Shown: one piece after another, positions 1 through 8,912 of the stretch
How the letters are laid out: each line of letters opens with the position of its first letter
How positions within the stretch are numbered: position 1 is the first letter of the stretch
NCBI GenBank assembly: GCA_946478975.1
Contig: CAMLEO010000018.1
Location: 1 to 41,495, forward strand
Length of the DNA stretch: 41,495 nucleotides
Source: an uncultured Steroidobacter sp.
GTDB taxonomy: Bacteria; Pseudomonadota; Gammaproteobacteria; Steroidobacterales; Steroidobacteraceae
Direction of reading: 5' to 3'
Translations under genes and position numbers: made by a program
The notes under the pieces: generated by a model
What the model saw: the letters and a program-made list of their open reading frames with translations, nothing else
What the model was told of the DNA's origin: nothing
The model's database searches: none

Positions 1-2312
1 TTGTAGCGCTTGCCCTTGCAGACGTCGCAGGGCACGTACACGTCCGGCAGGAAGTGCATTTCCACTTTGATCACGCCGTCGCCCTGGCACGCTTCGCAGC
101 GGCCGCCTTTGACGTTGAAGCTGAAGCGGCCCGCTTCATAACCGCGCGCTCGCGCCTCGGGCACGGCAGCGAAAATATCTCTGATCGGAGTAAACAAACC
201 GGTGTACGTCGCCGGGTTCGAGCGCGGCGTGCGGCCGATCGGGCTTTGATCGATGTCGATCACGCGATCGATCTGGTCCAGGCCTTCGACGCCGTCGCTC
301 GGCGCCGGATCGGTCGACGCGTCGTTCAACTGCCGCGCGACGAATTGATACAACGTATCGTTCACCAGCGTCGACTTGCCGGAGCCCGAGACTCCAGTGA
401 CGCACGTCATGACGCCGAGAGGAATATCGACCGTCACGCCCTTCAGGTTGTTGCCGCGAGCATTGACGATGCGCAGATGCCGGTCTTCCTGCACCGGCGT
501 GCGCATTTGCGGAATGACGATGCCCTTCTTGCCCGAGAGATATTGGCCGGTGATGGAATTCGGGTTCTCGGAGATTTCTTTCGGCGTTCCTTGCGCGATC
601 ACCAGGCCGCCGTGCACGCCGGCCCCGGGGCCAAGGTCCACGACATGATCGGCGTGACGAATCGCGTCCTCATCGTGCTCGACGACCAGCACCGTGTTGC
701 CGAGGTCGCGCAGCCGATTCAACGTCAACAACAAACGATCGTTGTCGCGCTGATGCAGGCCGATCGACGGCTCGTCGAGAATGTACATACACCCGACCAG
801 GCCTGAGCCGATCTGGCTTGCCAGTCGAATGCGCTGTGCCTCGCCGCCGGAGAGCGTGTCGGCGCTGCGATCCAGCGTCAGATAATCCAGGCCCACGTCG
901 CTCAGGAAGCGCAAACGCTCGCCGATCTCTTTCACGATCTTGCCTGCGATCTCACCGCGCCAGCCTTCGAGCTTCAACTCGCCGCTGAAGCGCAATGCGT
1001 CCGCGACGGCGAGGCGAGCGAGCTCCGGCAGGTTTCTCTCAGCGACAAAAACATTGCGCGCAGCCCGATTGAGGCGCGTGCCGTTGCAGTCGGGGCACGG
1101 CTGATTGCTGAGATATTTCGCCAGCTCCTCGCGCACGGCGACGGATTCCGTCTCGCGATAGCGCCGCGTCAGGTTCGGAATCACGCCTTCCCATTTGTGA
1201 GCGCGGCGGATCGTGCCGCCCTTGGCGTCGACATACTTGAAGTCGATTTTTTCTTCGCCGCTGCCGTAGAGCACGACCTTCTTGTGTTTCTCCGGCAGGT
1301 CCTGCCACTGCTCCTCGACATCGAACTTGTAATGCTTCGCCAGCGACTGCATGAGCGCGAAGTAATAAGCGTTGCGACGATCCCAACCGCGGATCGCGCC
1401 GCCGGCAAGCGACAGGTTCGGGTGATGAACTACGCGGGCCGGATCGAAGAACTGTTGATTGCCCAGGCCCGAGCACGTCGCGCAGGCGCCGGCGGGATTG
1501 TTGAATGAAAACAGTTTGGGTTCGAGCTCGGCGATGCTGTAGCCGCAGATCGTGCACGCGAATTTATCGGAGAACACCAGCTCTTCGCGGCTCGGATCAT
1601 CCATGAAAGACACGCGCGCCACGCCGTCGGCGAGCCGCAGCGCGGTCTCGAACGATTCGGCCAATCGTTGCGCGGCATCGGGACGCACTTTGAGGCGGTC
1701 GACGACGGCGTCGACGCTATGTTTCTTTTTCGGATCGAGCTTCGGCGCTTCATCCAGCTCGACGACTTTGCCATCGATGCGGGCGCGCACGAAGCCTTGC
1801 CCGCGCAGCTGTTCGAGCACTTGCGCGTGTTCGCCTTTGCGCTGATCGATCATCGGTGCGAGCAGCAGCACAGCCGTCCCTTCGGGGAGGCGCATCACTT
1901 GATCGACCATCTGGCTGACCGTCTGCGCGGCCAGGTCGACGCCATGATCCGGACAACGCGGCGTACCCACGCGCGCAAACAGCAGACGCAGGTGGTCGTA
2001 GATTTCCGTGACAGTGCCGACCGTCGAACGCGGGTTGTGCGACGTGCTCTTCTGCTCGATCGCAATCGCCGGCGACAGCCCCTCGATGGAGTCGATGTCG
2101 GGCTTCTCCATCATCGACAGGAACTGCCGCGCGTAGGCGGACAGCGACTCGACGTAGCGACGCTGGCCCTCGGCATAAATGGTGTCGAAGGCGAGCGAAG
2201 ACTTGCCCGAGCCGGACAGCCCGGTGAAAACGATCAGGCGGTCGCGCGGCAACTCGAGGTCGATGTTGCGCAGGTTATGAGTGCGGGCGCCGCGGATGAC
2301 GATGGAAGGCAT
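1..2312 (-). CDS. uvrA: UvrA, excinuclease ABC subunit A (C-terminus cut by window edge)
   Basis: DNA-damage recognition ATPase of nucleotide excision repair; it dimerises, loads UvrB on lesions and acts in the cytoplasm. The reading frame from ATG 2312 gives 770 residues before the window ends. The family is about 940 residues, so roughly 170 C-terminal residues, including the second signature motif, lie outside. Visible are the first Walker A (GLSGSGKSS near residue 31), the first zinc-finger cysteines (CTICG...CATC), the first ABC signature [12 protein letters not shown] with Walker [12 protein letters not shown], the second Walker A (GVSGSGKST), and the second zinc module CEACQGDG...[10 protein letters not shown] at the very edge. 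It is divergent from ssb, as in E. coli. Identification is certain; only its 3' end is unseen. Confidence 0.97.
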   Translation of the reverse strand, partial: MPSIVIRGARTHNLRNIDLELPRDRLIVFTGLSGSGKSSLAFDTIYAEGQRRYVESLSAYARQFLSMMEKPDIDSIEGLSPAIAIEQKSTSHNPRSTVGTVTEIYDHLRLLFARVGTPRCPDHGVDLAAQTVSQMVDQVMRLPEGTAVLLLAPMIDQRKGEHAQVLEQLRGQGFVRARIDGKVVELDEAPKLDPKKKHSVDAVVDRLKVRPDAAQRLAESFETALRLADGVARVSFMDDPSREELVFSDKFACTICGYSIAELEPKLFSFNNPAGACATCSGLGNQQFFDPARVVHHPNLSLAGGAIRGWDRRNAYYFALMQSLAKHYKFDVEEQWQDLPEKHKKVVLYGSGEEKIDFKYVDAKGGTIRRAHKWEGVIPNLTRRYRETESVAVREELAKYLSNQPCPDCNGTRLNRAARNVFVAERNLPELARLAVADALRFSGELKLEGWRGEIAGKIVKEIGERLRFLSDVGLDYLTLDRSADTLSGGEAQRIRLASQIGSGLVGCMYILDEPSIGLHQRDNDRLLLTLNRLRDLGNTVLVVEHDEDAIRHADHVVDLGPGAGVHGGLVIAQGTPKEISENPNSITGQYLSGKKGIVIPQMRTPVQEDRHLRIVNARGNNLKGVTVDIPLGVMTCVTGVSGSGKSTLVNDTLYQFVARQLNDASTDPAPSDGVEGLDQIDRVIDIDQSPIGRTPRSNPATYTGLFTPIRDIFAAVPEARARGYEAGRFSFNVKGGRCEACQGDGVIKVEMHFLPDVYVPCDVCKGKRY

Positions 2313-2346
2313 GGGTACCGTACGTGGCGTCAATTCCAAGCCGTTC

Positions 2347-2376
2347 AATATACGGGGCCGGGCAAGTCCGGCGCAA
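2347..2376 (-). promoter_or_regulatory. Likely sigma70 promoter of uvrA
   Basis: On the minus strand TTGCGC (plus 2371-2376) and TATATT (plus 2347-2352) are separated by 18 bases, and the -10 box lies about 35 bases upstream of the uvrA ATG. This is a good consensus match in the right place, but transcription start is not shown by sequence. I see no CTGT-N8-ACAG LexA box in the uvrA/ssb intergenic region. Confidence 0.5.
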
Positions 2377-2502
2377 AACGCAACCACAACCCTGTCAAAA
2401 CGTGGCGCGAATAACTGGCGGTTCTGGCCCTTAAACGACTGTCGTGGTCCCCGTTGCGCGTTTACAATCGCGGCCTTCCCACGAATTTCGAGGCTGCTAT
2501 CC

Positions 2503-2997
2503 ATGGCGCGCGGTATCAACAAAGTCATTCTGGTCGGCAACTTGGGAGCGGATCCCGACACGCGCTACATGCCGAGCGGCAAGGCCGTCACCAACATCCG
2601 CATCGCCACCAGCGAGTCCTGGAAGGACAAGCAGACCGGCGACCAGCAGGAGCGCACCGAGTGGCACAGCATCGTGCTCTACGACAAGCTGGGTGAAATC
2701 GCCGCCGAATACCTGCGCAAGGGCTCGCAGGTGTTCATCGAAGGTGCCCTGCGCACCCGCAAGTGGCAGGACAAAGAAGGCAAGGACCGATACACCACCG
2801 AAATCATCGCGCGCGACATGCAGATGCTCGGCGGCCGCGGTGGTGCGGGTGGAGGCGGCGGTGGCGGCGGTGGGGGTGGTGGCTTCGGCGGCGACGAGCA
2901 GCCGCGCCGCTCTTCACGGCCTGCCGCGCAGGAAGATCGCTCTTCTCCGCCCCCGGCGGACGACGGCGGTGGCTTCGACGACGACATCCCGTTCTAA
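2503..2997 (+). CDS. ssb: Single-stranded DNA-binding protein SSB
   Basis: Homotetrameric SSB that coats single-stranded DNA in replication, recombination and repair and recruits partners through its tail. The 164-residue product starts with the family hallmark [21 protein letters not shown] and has an OB fold over residues 1-110 ([33 protein letters not shown]). A run of 12 glycines forms the linker, and the acidic tip ends DDDIPF, the SSB-interacting peptide bound by exonuclease I, RecQ, PriA and others. The ATG at 2503 is set by this N-terminal match; longer in-frame extensions upstream do not resemble the family. A TACAAT -10-like box lies at 2463-2468. It is divergent from uvrA and convergent with the downstream kinase. 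Confidence 0.97.
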   Translation: MARGINKVILVGNLGADPDTRYMPSGKAVTNIRIATSESWKDKQTGDQQERTEWHSIVLYDKLGEIAAEYLRKGSQVFIEGALRTRKWQDKEGKDRYTTEIIARDMQMLGGRGGAGGGGGGGGGGGGFGGDEQPRRSSRPAAQEDRSSPPPADDGGGFDDDIPF

Positions 2998-3044
2998 GCG
3001 CGATATCGAGCTCTCCCGAGGCCGCGCGTAGGCAATCCGAAGCG

Positions 3045-5393
3045 TCAGTATCGACCCTGCGGCGTATCGCCGTGAGTCGCAAGGCGCTCTTCTACCGCGG
3101 TCTCAAATTCTCTCAGCTCACGCGGTAAGTCCGCCGCCTGAATGGTCCCCGCTGTGAGCTGATTGTTCGCCAGCGCGTGCTCCAGCGTGGCGACCGCGCG
3201 CGCGATGCGCATCGCTCCAACCATTCCGCCGCTGCCGCGGATCGTATGCAACGAACGCCGCACCTGGACGACCGGCATGTTGTCGGTCGCCAGCAAGTAG
3301 ATGGCGCCGCGCACGTTGGCGATGAACGACTCATAAATCTTACGCAGCGCGCTGGTCCGCCAGCCGACGCTTTCCCACAGCTCTTCCAGCACCGCCAGGT
3401 CCAGCGCCGGCCAGGCCGCCGGATCGTCCGGCGTTCCGCCAGTTTTGGACAGCCATTGATTGAGCAGGCGAGACAGGGCGCCCTTGGTGAACGGCTTGGT
3501 CAGGTAATCGTTCATGCCTGCGTCGCGGGCCCGCTCGCGGTCCGCCGGCATGGCATTCGCCGTCATCGCGATGATGGGGATCTCCAGCTTCAGCTCCGAG
3601 CGCAGCCGCGCGCAGGTTTCGTAGCCGTCGATGCCCGGCAGCTCGCAGTCCATCAGCACCAGGTCGAAGTGCTCGCGCCGCGCGGCGTCCAGCGCGACGC
3701 TGCCGTTCTCCGCCATGGAGACGGTGCAGCCGAGGTTTTCCAGCATCACCTTGGCGACGTATTGATTCACGTCGTTGTCTTCGACCACCAGGATATGTCC
3801 AGTCGGATGCGCAAGGATGCGCTGGCTCTGCTCTTCGATGGCTTCCTCGTTGGAGCGCTCCAGCGCGAGCTGCAGGCGGAAGGTGGAGCCGCCGCGGCCC
3901 GTGGCATGCAGCCGCAGCGATCCGCCCATGGCGACCGCGAGATGACGGCTGATTGTCAGGCCCAGGCCGCTGCCGGAGAAGCGCCGCTTGTCCGCGGCGT
4001 CGACCTGCACGAAGGTGTCGAAGATCGCCTCGCGTTTTTCGGGCGCGATGCCCACGCCGGTGTCGATGACATCGATCGTGAGCACGCCGTCATCGTACGA
4101 AACGCGCACGGTGACGCGACCGGCCGGCGTGAACTTCACGGCGTTCGACACCAGGTTGCTGACGATCTGATAAATGCGGTTGCGATCGCCGAGCAGCGAC
4201 GCGGGAACGTTGTCGCCGATGCGCGCGACGAGTTCGAGCTTCTGCGCCTGCGCGGTCGCGAGGAACTCCGCGATGATTTCATCCACCAGGCGCCGCGCGT
4301 TGAACGGCTTGTCTTCGAATGAGAAGCCGCCGGCTTCGATGCGCGACAGGTCGAGAATGTCGTTGGCAATCTTCAACAGCGCACGCGCCGAGGTGCGCGC
4401 GATGCCGAGCTGACGTTCTCCTTCCTTCGACAACGTTTCCTCGCGCAGCAGGCTGAGCGTCGACATCAGGCCGTGCAGCGGCGTGCGCACCTCGTGGCTC
4501 ATCATGGCGATGAACAGTTTGTGATTCTGGCGGATGTGCTCGATCGCGCCCTGTGTTTCCTGCAGTCGTTTGCCCATGGTGTGGAGCGTGGACATCTCCC
4601 GCATTTGTTCCTTCAATCGTGCGGTGAGCGTTGCGATCTCGGTCCGCTGGCGGCCGTTCTCTTCGCGCGAGGCCTTTAATTCCCGGCTCGAACGCCGCGC
4701 CAGGCGTTGGAAGTGATACAGGCGCCGCGCGAGGCCGATCACCGAGGACCACGTGATGTGAGCGAGGCCAGCGAGAATGGCAGTCGCGACGATTGCGGTG
4801 ATCAGCAGTCGAATATTGGAAACGCGCTCGATTACGATCAGCGACAGCATCGTCGTGGCTGTCGCGGCTGCGAACACCAGCTTCGGCAGCAAACGTCGCG
4901 GCACGTGACGTAACAAACTCCACCAGCGACGCGAGCGGAGTTGCAGCAACGACAGCGCCAGCGAGGCGAGGGTGAAGTTCGAGATCGCAGCGATGACTTG
5001 CGCATCCTCTCGCACGAGCGCGACTTGCACCGCTGTGTAGATGAAGACGCCGAGGGTGACTGGCACGCGGCTGCGAAGCAGCCAAGCGGCGCCGAGCAGC
5101 ACCAAACATTCGAGCAGGGGCACGGGCGTGAGCACGCCGGACGCGAGCTGGATCGCGGTGACGACGGCTGCGTGTGCCAGCAGCGGCACGATGCCGAACG
5201 CAGCTGCGCTCGCGATGAGCACGGCTTCCGCGAAGGAAGCCTTCGCGCCCGGCAGCAGCGGAAATTGCGACAACAGCCACGCCAGCGCGACGGCGCCAAT
5301 AGAAACAAGTGCAACTGTGCGCCAGTTCCGTTGGCCAAAAGGCCACGAGCGACGCATGGTGCGGGTTGTTATCCTCCGTCCGGTTTGTGACAT
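3045..5393 (-). CDS. Membrane hybrid sensor histidine kinase with receiver and Hpt domains (RpfC-like architecture)
   Basis: A phosphorelay sensor in the inner membrane. From ATG 5393 it has 782 residues. In order: a hydrophobic input region of about 5-7 membrane segments (residues ~25-220) with no obvious periplasmic sensor domain; a coiled coil (~230-285); HisKA with the H box MSHEVRTPLHG (phospho-His about 300); HATPase_c with N box NLVSNAVKF, DTGVG and SGSGLGL; a receiver with VLMDCELPG (phospho-Asp about 582) and TKPF; and a C-terminal Hpt with SLHTIRGSGG (His about 716). The His-Asp-His relay is complete and needs a separate final Asp, most simply the divergent regulator at 5532. ATG 5357 and TTG 5402 are alternative starts; neither has a well-spaced Shine-Dalgarno. 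The layout matches Xanthomonas RpfC, but the ligand cannot be told. Confidence 0.93.
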   Translation of the reverse strand: MSQTGRRITTRTMRRSWPFGQRNWRTVALVSIGAVALAWLLSQFPLLPGAKASFAEAVLIASAAAFGIVPLLAHAAVVTAIQLASGVLTPVPLLECLVLLGAAWLLRSRVPVTLGVFIYTAVQVALVREDAQVIAAISNFTLASLALSLLQLRSRRWWSLLRHVPRRLLPKLVFAAATATTMLSLIVIERVSNIRLLITAIVATAILAGLAHITWSSVIGLARRLYHFQRLARRSSRELKASREENGRQRTEIATLTARLKEQMREMSTLHTMGKRLQETQGAIEHIRQNHKLFIAMMSHEVRTPLHGLMSTLSLLREETLSKEGERQLGIARTSARALLKIANDILDLSRIEAGGFSFEDKPFNARRLVDEIIAEFLATAQAQKLELVARIGDNVPASLLGDRNRIYQIVSNLVSNAVKFTPAGRVTVRVSYDDGVLTIDVIDTGVGIAPEKREAIFDTFVQVDAADKRRFSGSGLGLTISRHLAVAMGGSLRLHATGRGGSTFRLQLALERSNEEAIEEQSQRILAHPTGHILVVEDNDVNQYVAKVMLENLGCTVSMAENGSVALDAARREHFDLVLMDCELPGIDGYETCARLRSELKLEIPIIAMTANAMPADRERARDAGMNDYLTKPFTKGALSRLLNQWLSKTGGTPDDPAAWPALDLAVLEELWESVGWRTSALRKIYESFIANVRGAIYLLATDNMPVVQVRRSLHTIRGSGGMVGAMRIARAVATLEHALANNQLTAGTIQAADLPRELREFETAVEERLATHGDTPQGRY

Positions 5394-5484
5394 ATGTAAC
5401 AAGCCGCCTCAAATCAGCGGCGTTAATAAAGCAATTCGCACTCGCGAGGAAAAAGGAGTCACCCGACGTGAGTACCGCCCGCCG

Positions 5485-5496
5485 CACCGATCGGTG
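5485..5496. promoter_or_regulatory. Perfect 12-bp palindrome, possible operator between kinase and regulator
   Basis: CACCGATCGGTG is a perfect inverted repeat abutting the presumed -35 box of the regulator gene (TTGAAT at 5497). A MarR-type winged helix binds palindromes as a dimer, so autoregulation by the product of the 5532 gene is a reasonable guess. No binding is shown by the sequence alone. Confidence 0.35.
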
Positions 5497-5527
5497 TTGA
5501 ATTGCGCGGGCGCGTCCGGGATAGTAT
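5497..5527 (+). promoter_or_regulatory. Candidate promoter of response regulator, close enough for a leaderless mRNA
   Basis: TTGAAT (5497-5502) and TAGTAT (5522-5527) are separated by 19 bases; a 17-base alternative uses GATAGT at 5520. The ATG is only 4 bases after TAGTAT, so the expected transcription start falls on or next to the start codon. No Shine-Dalgarno precedes this ATG, which fits leaderless translation. Confidence 0.4.
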
Positions 5528-5531
5528 TTAA

Positions 5532-6536
5532 ATGCAAGGTAACGCCATCCTGCTGCTCGATGACGATCCGGTGCCGCTGAATATCATGCGTAACGTGCTG
5601 GCGGTCGCAGGCTACCACTGCTTCGCCACGCACTCCGCGGAAGACGCGATTACGCTGATCAGCCGCAGTCCGGAAATCACCGTCGTCGTCAGCGACATCA
5701 ACATGCCGGAAATGGACGGCCTGGAATTTCTGCAACGGCTGCGCAACGCCAGGATGCAGCGGCCGCTGCCGGCGGTGTTGTTCCTCACCGGCCACCCCTC
5801 GATGGACAACGCAATCGCGGCCCTGCGCCTCGGCGCCGTCGATTTCCTGGTGAAGCCGATGCGCCCGGCGGAACTGCTGCATGCCGTGCGCCGTGCTTGT
5901 GAGATCGCGCCGCCGCCTGTCATAACCGGCGACGTCCTGGCGGACAGCTGGGCGACCGTGCAGAGCCTGGCGCATCAAGCGGAATCGCTGGCGCGTCGTC
6001 TGCGCAATCTCGCCGTGCCGGCTGCAACACCAGAAGAAGACACTGCATCCACCGGTCGTCACGAAGCGCTGCCTGCGACAGGTGTTCCGGCAACGCCGGT
6101 GACGGTGCTCGACATGATGGGTCAGTTGCGTCGCTTGCGACATGGCGGCCAGACCGAGTTGGGCGCGCTCGACGACGTGGCGTGGGACCTGCTCACCGAA
6201 GTGTTGCGCTCGGAGCGCAACGGCCGCCGCATGTCGGTGTCGGGGCTGAGTATCTCGGTGGAAGGCGTGTCGTCGACGACCGCGTTTCGCCGTATCAACG
6301 AACTGGTGGCGCAAGGCCACTTCCATCGCGTGCCCGATCCGACCGACGCACGCCGCGACTTCGTGACGCTCGACGAGAAGACGCGCGCGGCGCTCGACAG
6401 CTACCTGGCGCGAGCCGCCGAATATCTCGTGCAGTCTCCGCATGCATCCAGCGAGCGCGGCGTGCTGGCGCCGCGCGAAACGACATCAAATCAGAAAGTA
6501 CAGCCCAATAAGCGACGCCCACAGGGCGATGCCTAA
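5532..6536 (+). CDS. Response regulator: receiver plus C-terminal MarR-like winged helix
   Basis: A 334-residue transcriptional response regulator. Residues 1-122 are a receiver with acidic pocket DDD (10-12), phospho-acceptor Asp55 in VVSDINMPEMDG, Thr86 in FLTGH and Lys108 in LVKPM. A linker (125-190) rich in Ala/Pro/Thr leads to a winged-helix region (about 210-300: WDLLTEVLRSE, SVEGVSSTTAFRRINELVAQG, DPTDARRDFVTLDEKTRAAL) that reads like the MarR fold, including the DxRR wing. It lies head-to-head with the hybrid kinase, so it is the most likely terminal acceptor of that relay. In RpfC systems the partner is an HD-GYP protein, so this DNA-binding output differs. Its last 51 bases overlap a small gene on the other strand. 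Confidence 0.9.
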   Translation: MQGNAILLLDDDPVPLNIMRNVLAVAGYHCFATHSAEDAITLISRSPEITVVVSDINMPEMDGLEFLQRLRNARMQRPLPAVLFLTGHPSMDNAIAALRLGAVDFLVKPMRPAELLHAVRRACEIAPPPVITGDVLADSWATVQSLAHQAESLARRLRNLAVPAATPEEDTASTGRHEALPATGVPATPVTVLDMMGQLRRLRHGGQTELGALDDVAWDLLTEVLRSERNGRRMSVSGLSISVEGVSSTTAFRRINELVAQGHFHRVPDPTDARRDFVTLDEKTRAALDSYLARAAEYLVQSPHASSERGVLAPRETTSNQKVQPNKRRPQGDA

Positions 6537-6668
6537 CAGCACGCCGATGGCGATGCCTTTGAAGCCGCCGAGCGCGTCTTCTCCAGTGTGCGACTGATCT
6601 CGTGCGCGACGGGCCGGTTCGACGCGCATGCGCACGTCAGCGGTCGATGAAGTGATGATGTGTTGCAT
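6486..6668 (-). CDS. Small single-span membrane protein, function unknown
   Basis: A 60-residue frame from ATG 6668. It has a polar N-terminal half (MQHIITSSTADVRMRVEPAR) and one hydrophobic helix at the C-terminus (GIAIGVLLGIALWASLIGLYFLI), predicting a tail-anchored or N-in inner-membrane miniprotein. A GTG at 6725 would add 19 residues. Neither start has a clear Shine-Dalgarno. The 3' 51 bases are antisense to the end of the response-regulator gene. The sharply bounded membrane helix and a stop right after it argue for a real gene, but coding status is uncertain and no family is recognised. Confidence 0.45.
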   Translation of the reverse strand: MQHIITSSTADVRMRVEPARRARDQSHTGEDALGGFKGIAIGVLLGIALWASLIGLYFLI

Positions 6669-6924
6669 GCAGCGACTGTAGCCGACGCTCGTCGCACCAG
6701 GAGCCGAGATGGATTCACCTTGCACGCGACTGGCGTCAAATCATTGTCACATTGCATTTATCTGCCCGGACAGGCACTTCGCGCGCGCGTAGGCTTGCCG
6801 CCCATGCTTCGCTGCTTGCTTCGGAGGTTGTCGGACGACGATGAACATGCTCGGGATGATGCTGAAGGATTCGAACGCGGTGACCAGGATGGGCTCGCAT
6901 CGTTTCCTGAAAACTGAACGAGAC

Positions 6925-7359
6925 ATGGAGTCGTCCCGGGGCGGGCCTGAAGAACCGGCCACAGTGCTGATCGTCGATGACGATGTCACTGTGCAGCTGT
7001 CGTTCAGCGCGCTGTTGTGGCGGGAAGGATATCGGATCGTCGTCGCGGCCAGCGCCGACGAGGCGCGCGCCCGGCTGGACGAGATCCAGCCCGACGTGAT
7101 CCTGTGCGACCTGGTGATGACCGGGACCAACGGCGATGAATTCTGGAGCTGGCTCAAGGGCCACTCCAGCTGGCGTTTCGTGCCGGTCATTGCCATCACG
7201 CAGATCGACCACCCGGTGGCGGTCGCGGGGATGCTGGAGGCGGGCGCCGATGAGGTGGTCGTCAAGCCGGTCCGCGGCAGCGACTTGCGCGCCCGTGTGG
7301 CCGCGGCTCTGCGCACCCGGCGCCGTTACGTCGACCTGATGCTCCACGGCGCGCCCTAG
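6925..7359 (+). CDS. Stand-alone receiver (CheY-like) protein
   Basis: A single-domain response regulator of 144 residues that probably passes signals by protein-protein contact. VLIVDDDVTVQ gives the acidic pocket, ILCDLVM holds phospho-acceptor Asp62, AITQ the Ser/Thr switch position, and VVVKPVRGSD the conserved Lys114. No output domain follows. ATG 6925 places the receiver 12 residues from the N-terminus, usual for the family; ATG 6841 (28 more residues, GGAGG 13 bases upstream) is a less family-like alternative. It lies near the hybrid kinase and may be an additional or competing phosphate acceptor; this is inference from proximity. Confidence 0.88.
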   Translation: MESSRGGPEEPATVLIVDDDVTVQLSFSALLWREGYRIVVAASADEARARLDEIQPDVILCDLVMTGTNGDEFWSWLKGHSSWRFVPVIAITQIDHPVAVAGMLEAGADEVVVKPVRGSDLRARVAAALRTRRRYVDLMLHGAP

Positions 7360-7406
7360 ATCGCGGGACCTCCACGGTCCTAGCTCCTTGATTCAACATA
7401 AAAATT

Positions 7407-7430
7407 CCCGTGGGCCTCGGCGCCCGCGGG
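7407..7430 (+). terminator. Strong GC hairpin between receiver gene and miaB
   Basis: CCCGTGGGC and GCCCGCGGG form a 9-bp stem (one G-U pair) around a 6-base loop. On the plus strand no T-run follows; on the minus strand the hairpin is followed by AATTTTTATG. It may insulate miaB from the receiver gene or stop antisense transcription. Confidence 0.45.
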
Positions 7431-7514
7431 GCGCGTTTCGAGCGTGGCCTGGGTGGAAATGGACACCCATCGACCTTATCCTATTGAACCGCCCTCCGAC
7501 CGCCTGACGAGCTC

Positions 7515-8891
7515 ATGCCTCGAGTTTTCATCCGTACCTTTGGCTGCCAGATGAACGAGTACGACTCCGCCCGCATGGTGGACGTGCTGCGCGAGGCCGA
7601 GGGTTACGAGCTCACCGAAGATCCCGCGGAAGCGGACCTGCTGTTGTTGAACACCTGCTCGGTGCGCGAGAAGGCGCAGGAGAAGGTGTTTTCGCAGCTC
7701 GGCGGCTGGCGCCTGTTGAAGAAGGCCAAGCCCGGGCTGCTGATCGGCGTCGGCGGCTGCGTCGCGAGCCAGGAGGGCGATGGCATCACCAAGCGCGCCC
7801 CGTTCGTGGACCTGGTGTTCGGGCCGCAGACCCTGCATCGCCTGCCGGACATGATTCGCGAGATTCGCGCCGCCGGCCGCTCGGTCGTCGACGTGAGCTT
7901 CCCGGAAATCGAAAAGTTCGATCACATGCCGGAGCCCCGCGCCGAGGGTGCGACGGCGTTTGTTTCCATCATGGAAGGCTGCAGCAAGTACTGCACCTTC
8001 TGCGTCGTGCCGTACACGCGCGGTGAAGAAGTCAGCCGGCCGTTCGAGTCGGTGATGGCGGAGATTCGTTCGCTGGCGGAGCAGGGCGTGCGCGAAGTGA
8101 ATCTGCTCGGCCAGAACGTGAATGCGTACAACGGCCCGATGGAAGACGGCACGCCGTGCGACCTGGGCACGCTGATCTACTGCGTGGCCGATGTGCCGGG
8201 CATCGAGCGCATTCGCTTCACGACCTCACATCCGGTGGAGTTCAAGGATTCGCTGATCGAGGCGTATCGCGATGTGCCGCAGCTTGCAAACTATCTGCAT
8301 CTGCCGGTGCAAGCGGGTTCGGACCGCATCCTGGCCGCGATGAAGCGCGGCTACACGGCGCTGGAATACAAACAAAAGATTCGCAAGCTGCGCGCGGTGC
8401 GGCCCGACATCAGCATTTCGTCGGACTTCATCGTCGGCTTTCCGGGCGAGACCGACCGCGACTTCGAAGCGACCATGAACCTGATCGCCGAGGTCGGCTT
8501 CGATCAGTCTTTCAGCTTCATCTACAGCCGTCGGCCGGGCACGCCCGCCGCGTCGCTGCCCGATGATGTAACGCACGAAGAGAAGCAGCAGCGCCTGGAG
8601 ATCCTGCAGGCGCGCATCAATCAACAGTCGATGGAGATCAGCCGACGCATGGTCGGCACCGTGCAGCGCGTGCTGGTGGAGCGGCCCGCGAAAAAGGACG
8701 CGCGTCAGCTTGCCGGGCGCACCGAAAACATGCGCTGGGTGAACTTCGACGGCCCGCAGGCGTTAATCAATCAGTTCGCTGATGTGCTCATAACGGAAGC
8801 CATGCCCAACTCTCTGCGCGGCCGACTGGTCAACGCGGACGACACTTCTTTCGCAACGGCACCCCTCGTGGCCGCCGTTGCCGCTCAGTGA
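7515..8891 (+). CDS. miaB: MiaB, tRNA-2-methylthio-N6-isopentenyladenosine synthase
   Basis: Radical-SAM methylthiotransferase that converts i6A37 to ms2i6A37 in tRNAs reading UNN codons. The 458 residues show the N-terminal UPF0004 domain with auxiliary-cluster cysteines C11 ([12 protein letters not shown]), C48 (NTCSVREKA) and C82 (GGCVASQEG), the radical-SAM motif C156-x3-C160-x2-C163 in CSKYCTFC followed by [13 protein letters not shown], and a C-terminal TRAM domain (about 385-445). Length and motifs are full. It heads the run miaB-ybeZ-ybeY-corC-lnt. A TGGGTG/CACCCA inverted repeat lies 45 bases upstream (7450-7469). Confidence 0.97.
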   Translation: MPRVFIRTFGCQMNEYDSARMVDVLREAEGYELTEDPAEADLLLLNTCSVREKAQEKVFSQLGGWRLLKKAKPGLLIGVGGCVASQEGDGITKRAPFVDLVFGPQTLHRLPDMIREIRAAGRSVVDVSFPEIEKFDHMPEPRAEGATAFVSIMEGCSKYCTFCVVPYTRGEEVSRPFESVMAEIRSLAEQGVREVNLLGQNVNAYNGPMEDGTPCDLGTLIYCVADVPGIERIRFTTSHPVEFKDSLIEAYRDVPQLANYLHLPVQAGSDRILAAMKRGYTALEYKQKIRKLRAVRPDISISSDFIVGFPGETDRDFEATMNLIAEVGFDQSFSFIYSRRPGTPAASLPDDVTHEEKQQRLEILQARINQQSMEISRRMVGTVQRVLVERPAKKDARQLAGRTENMRWVNFDGPQALINQFADVLITEAMPNSLRGRLVNADDTSFATAPLVAAVAAQ

Positions 8892-8912
8892 TATGAGCTC
8901 GCGGGTGGAGCA

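Noticed and set aside
3045..5393. Naming the hybrid kinase RpfC and assigning a DSF ligand
   Set aside because: Only the domain order matches; no rpfF or HD-GYP partner is present, so a ligand claim would be unsupported.
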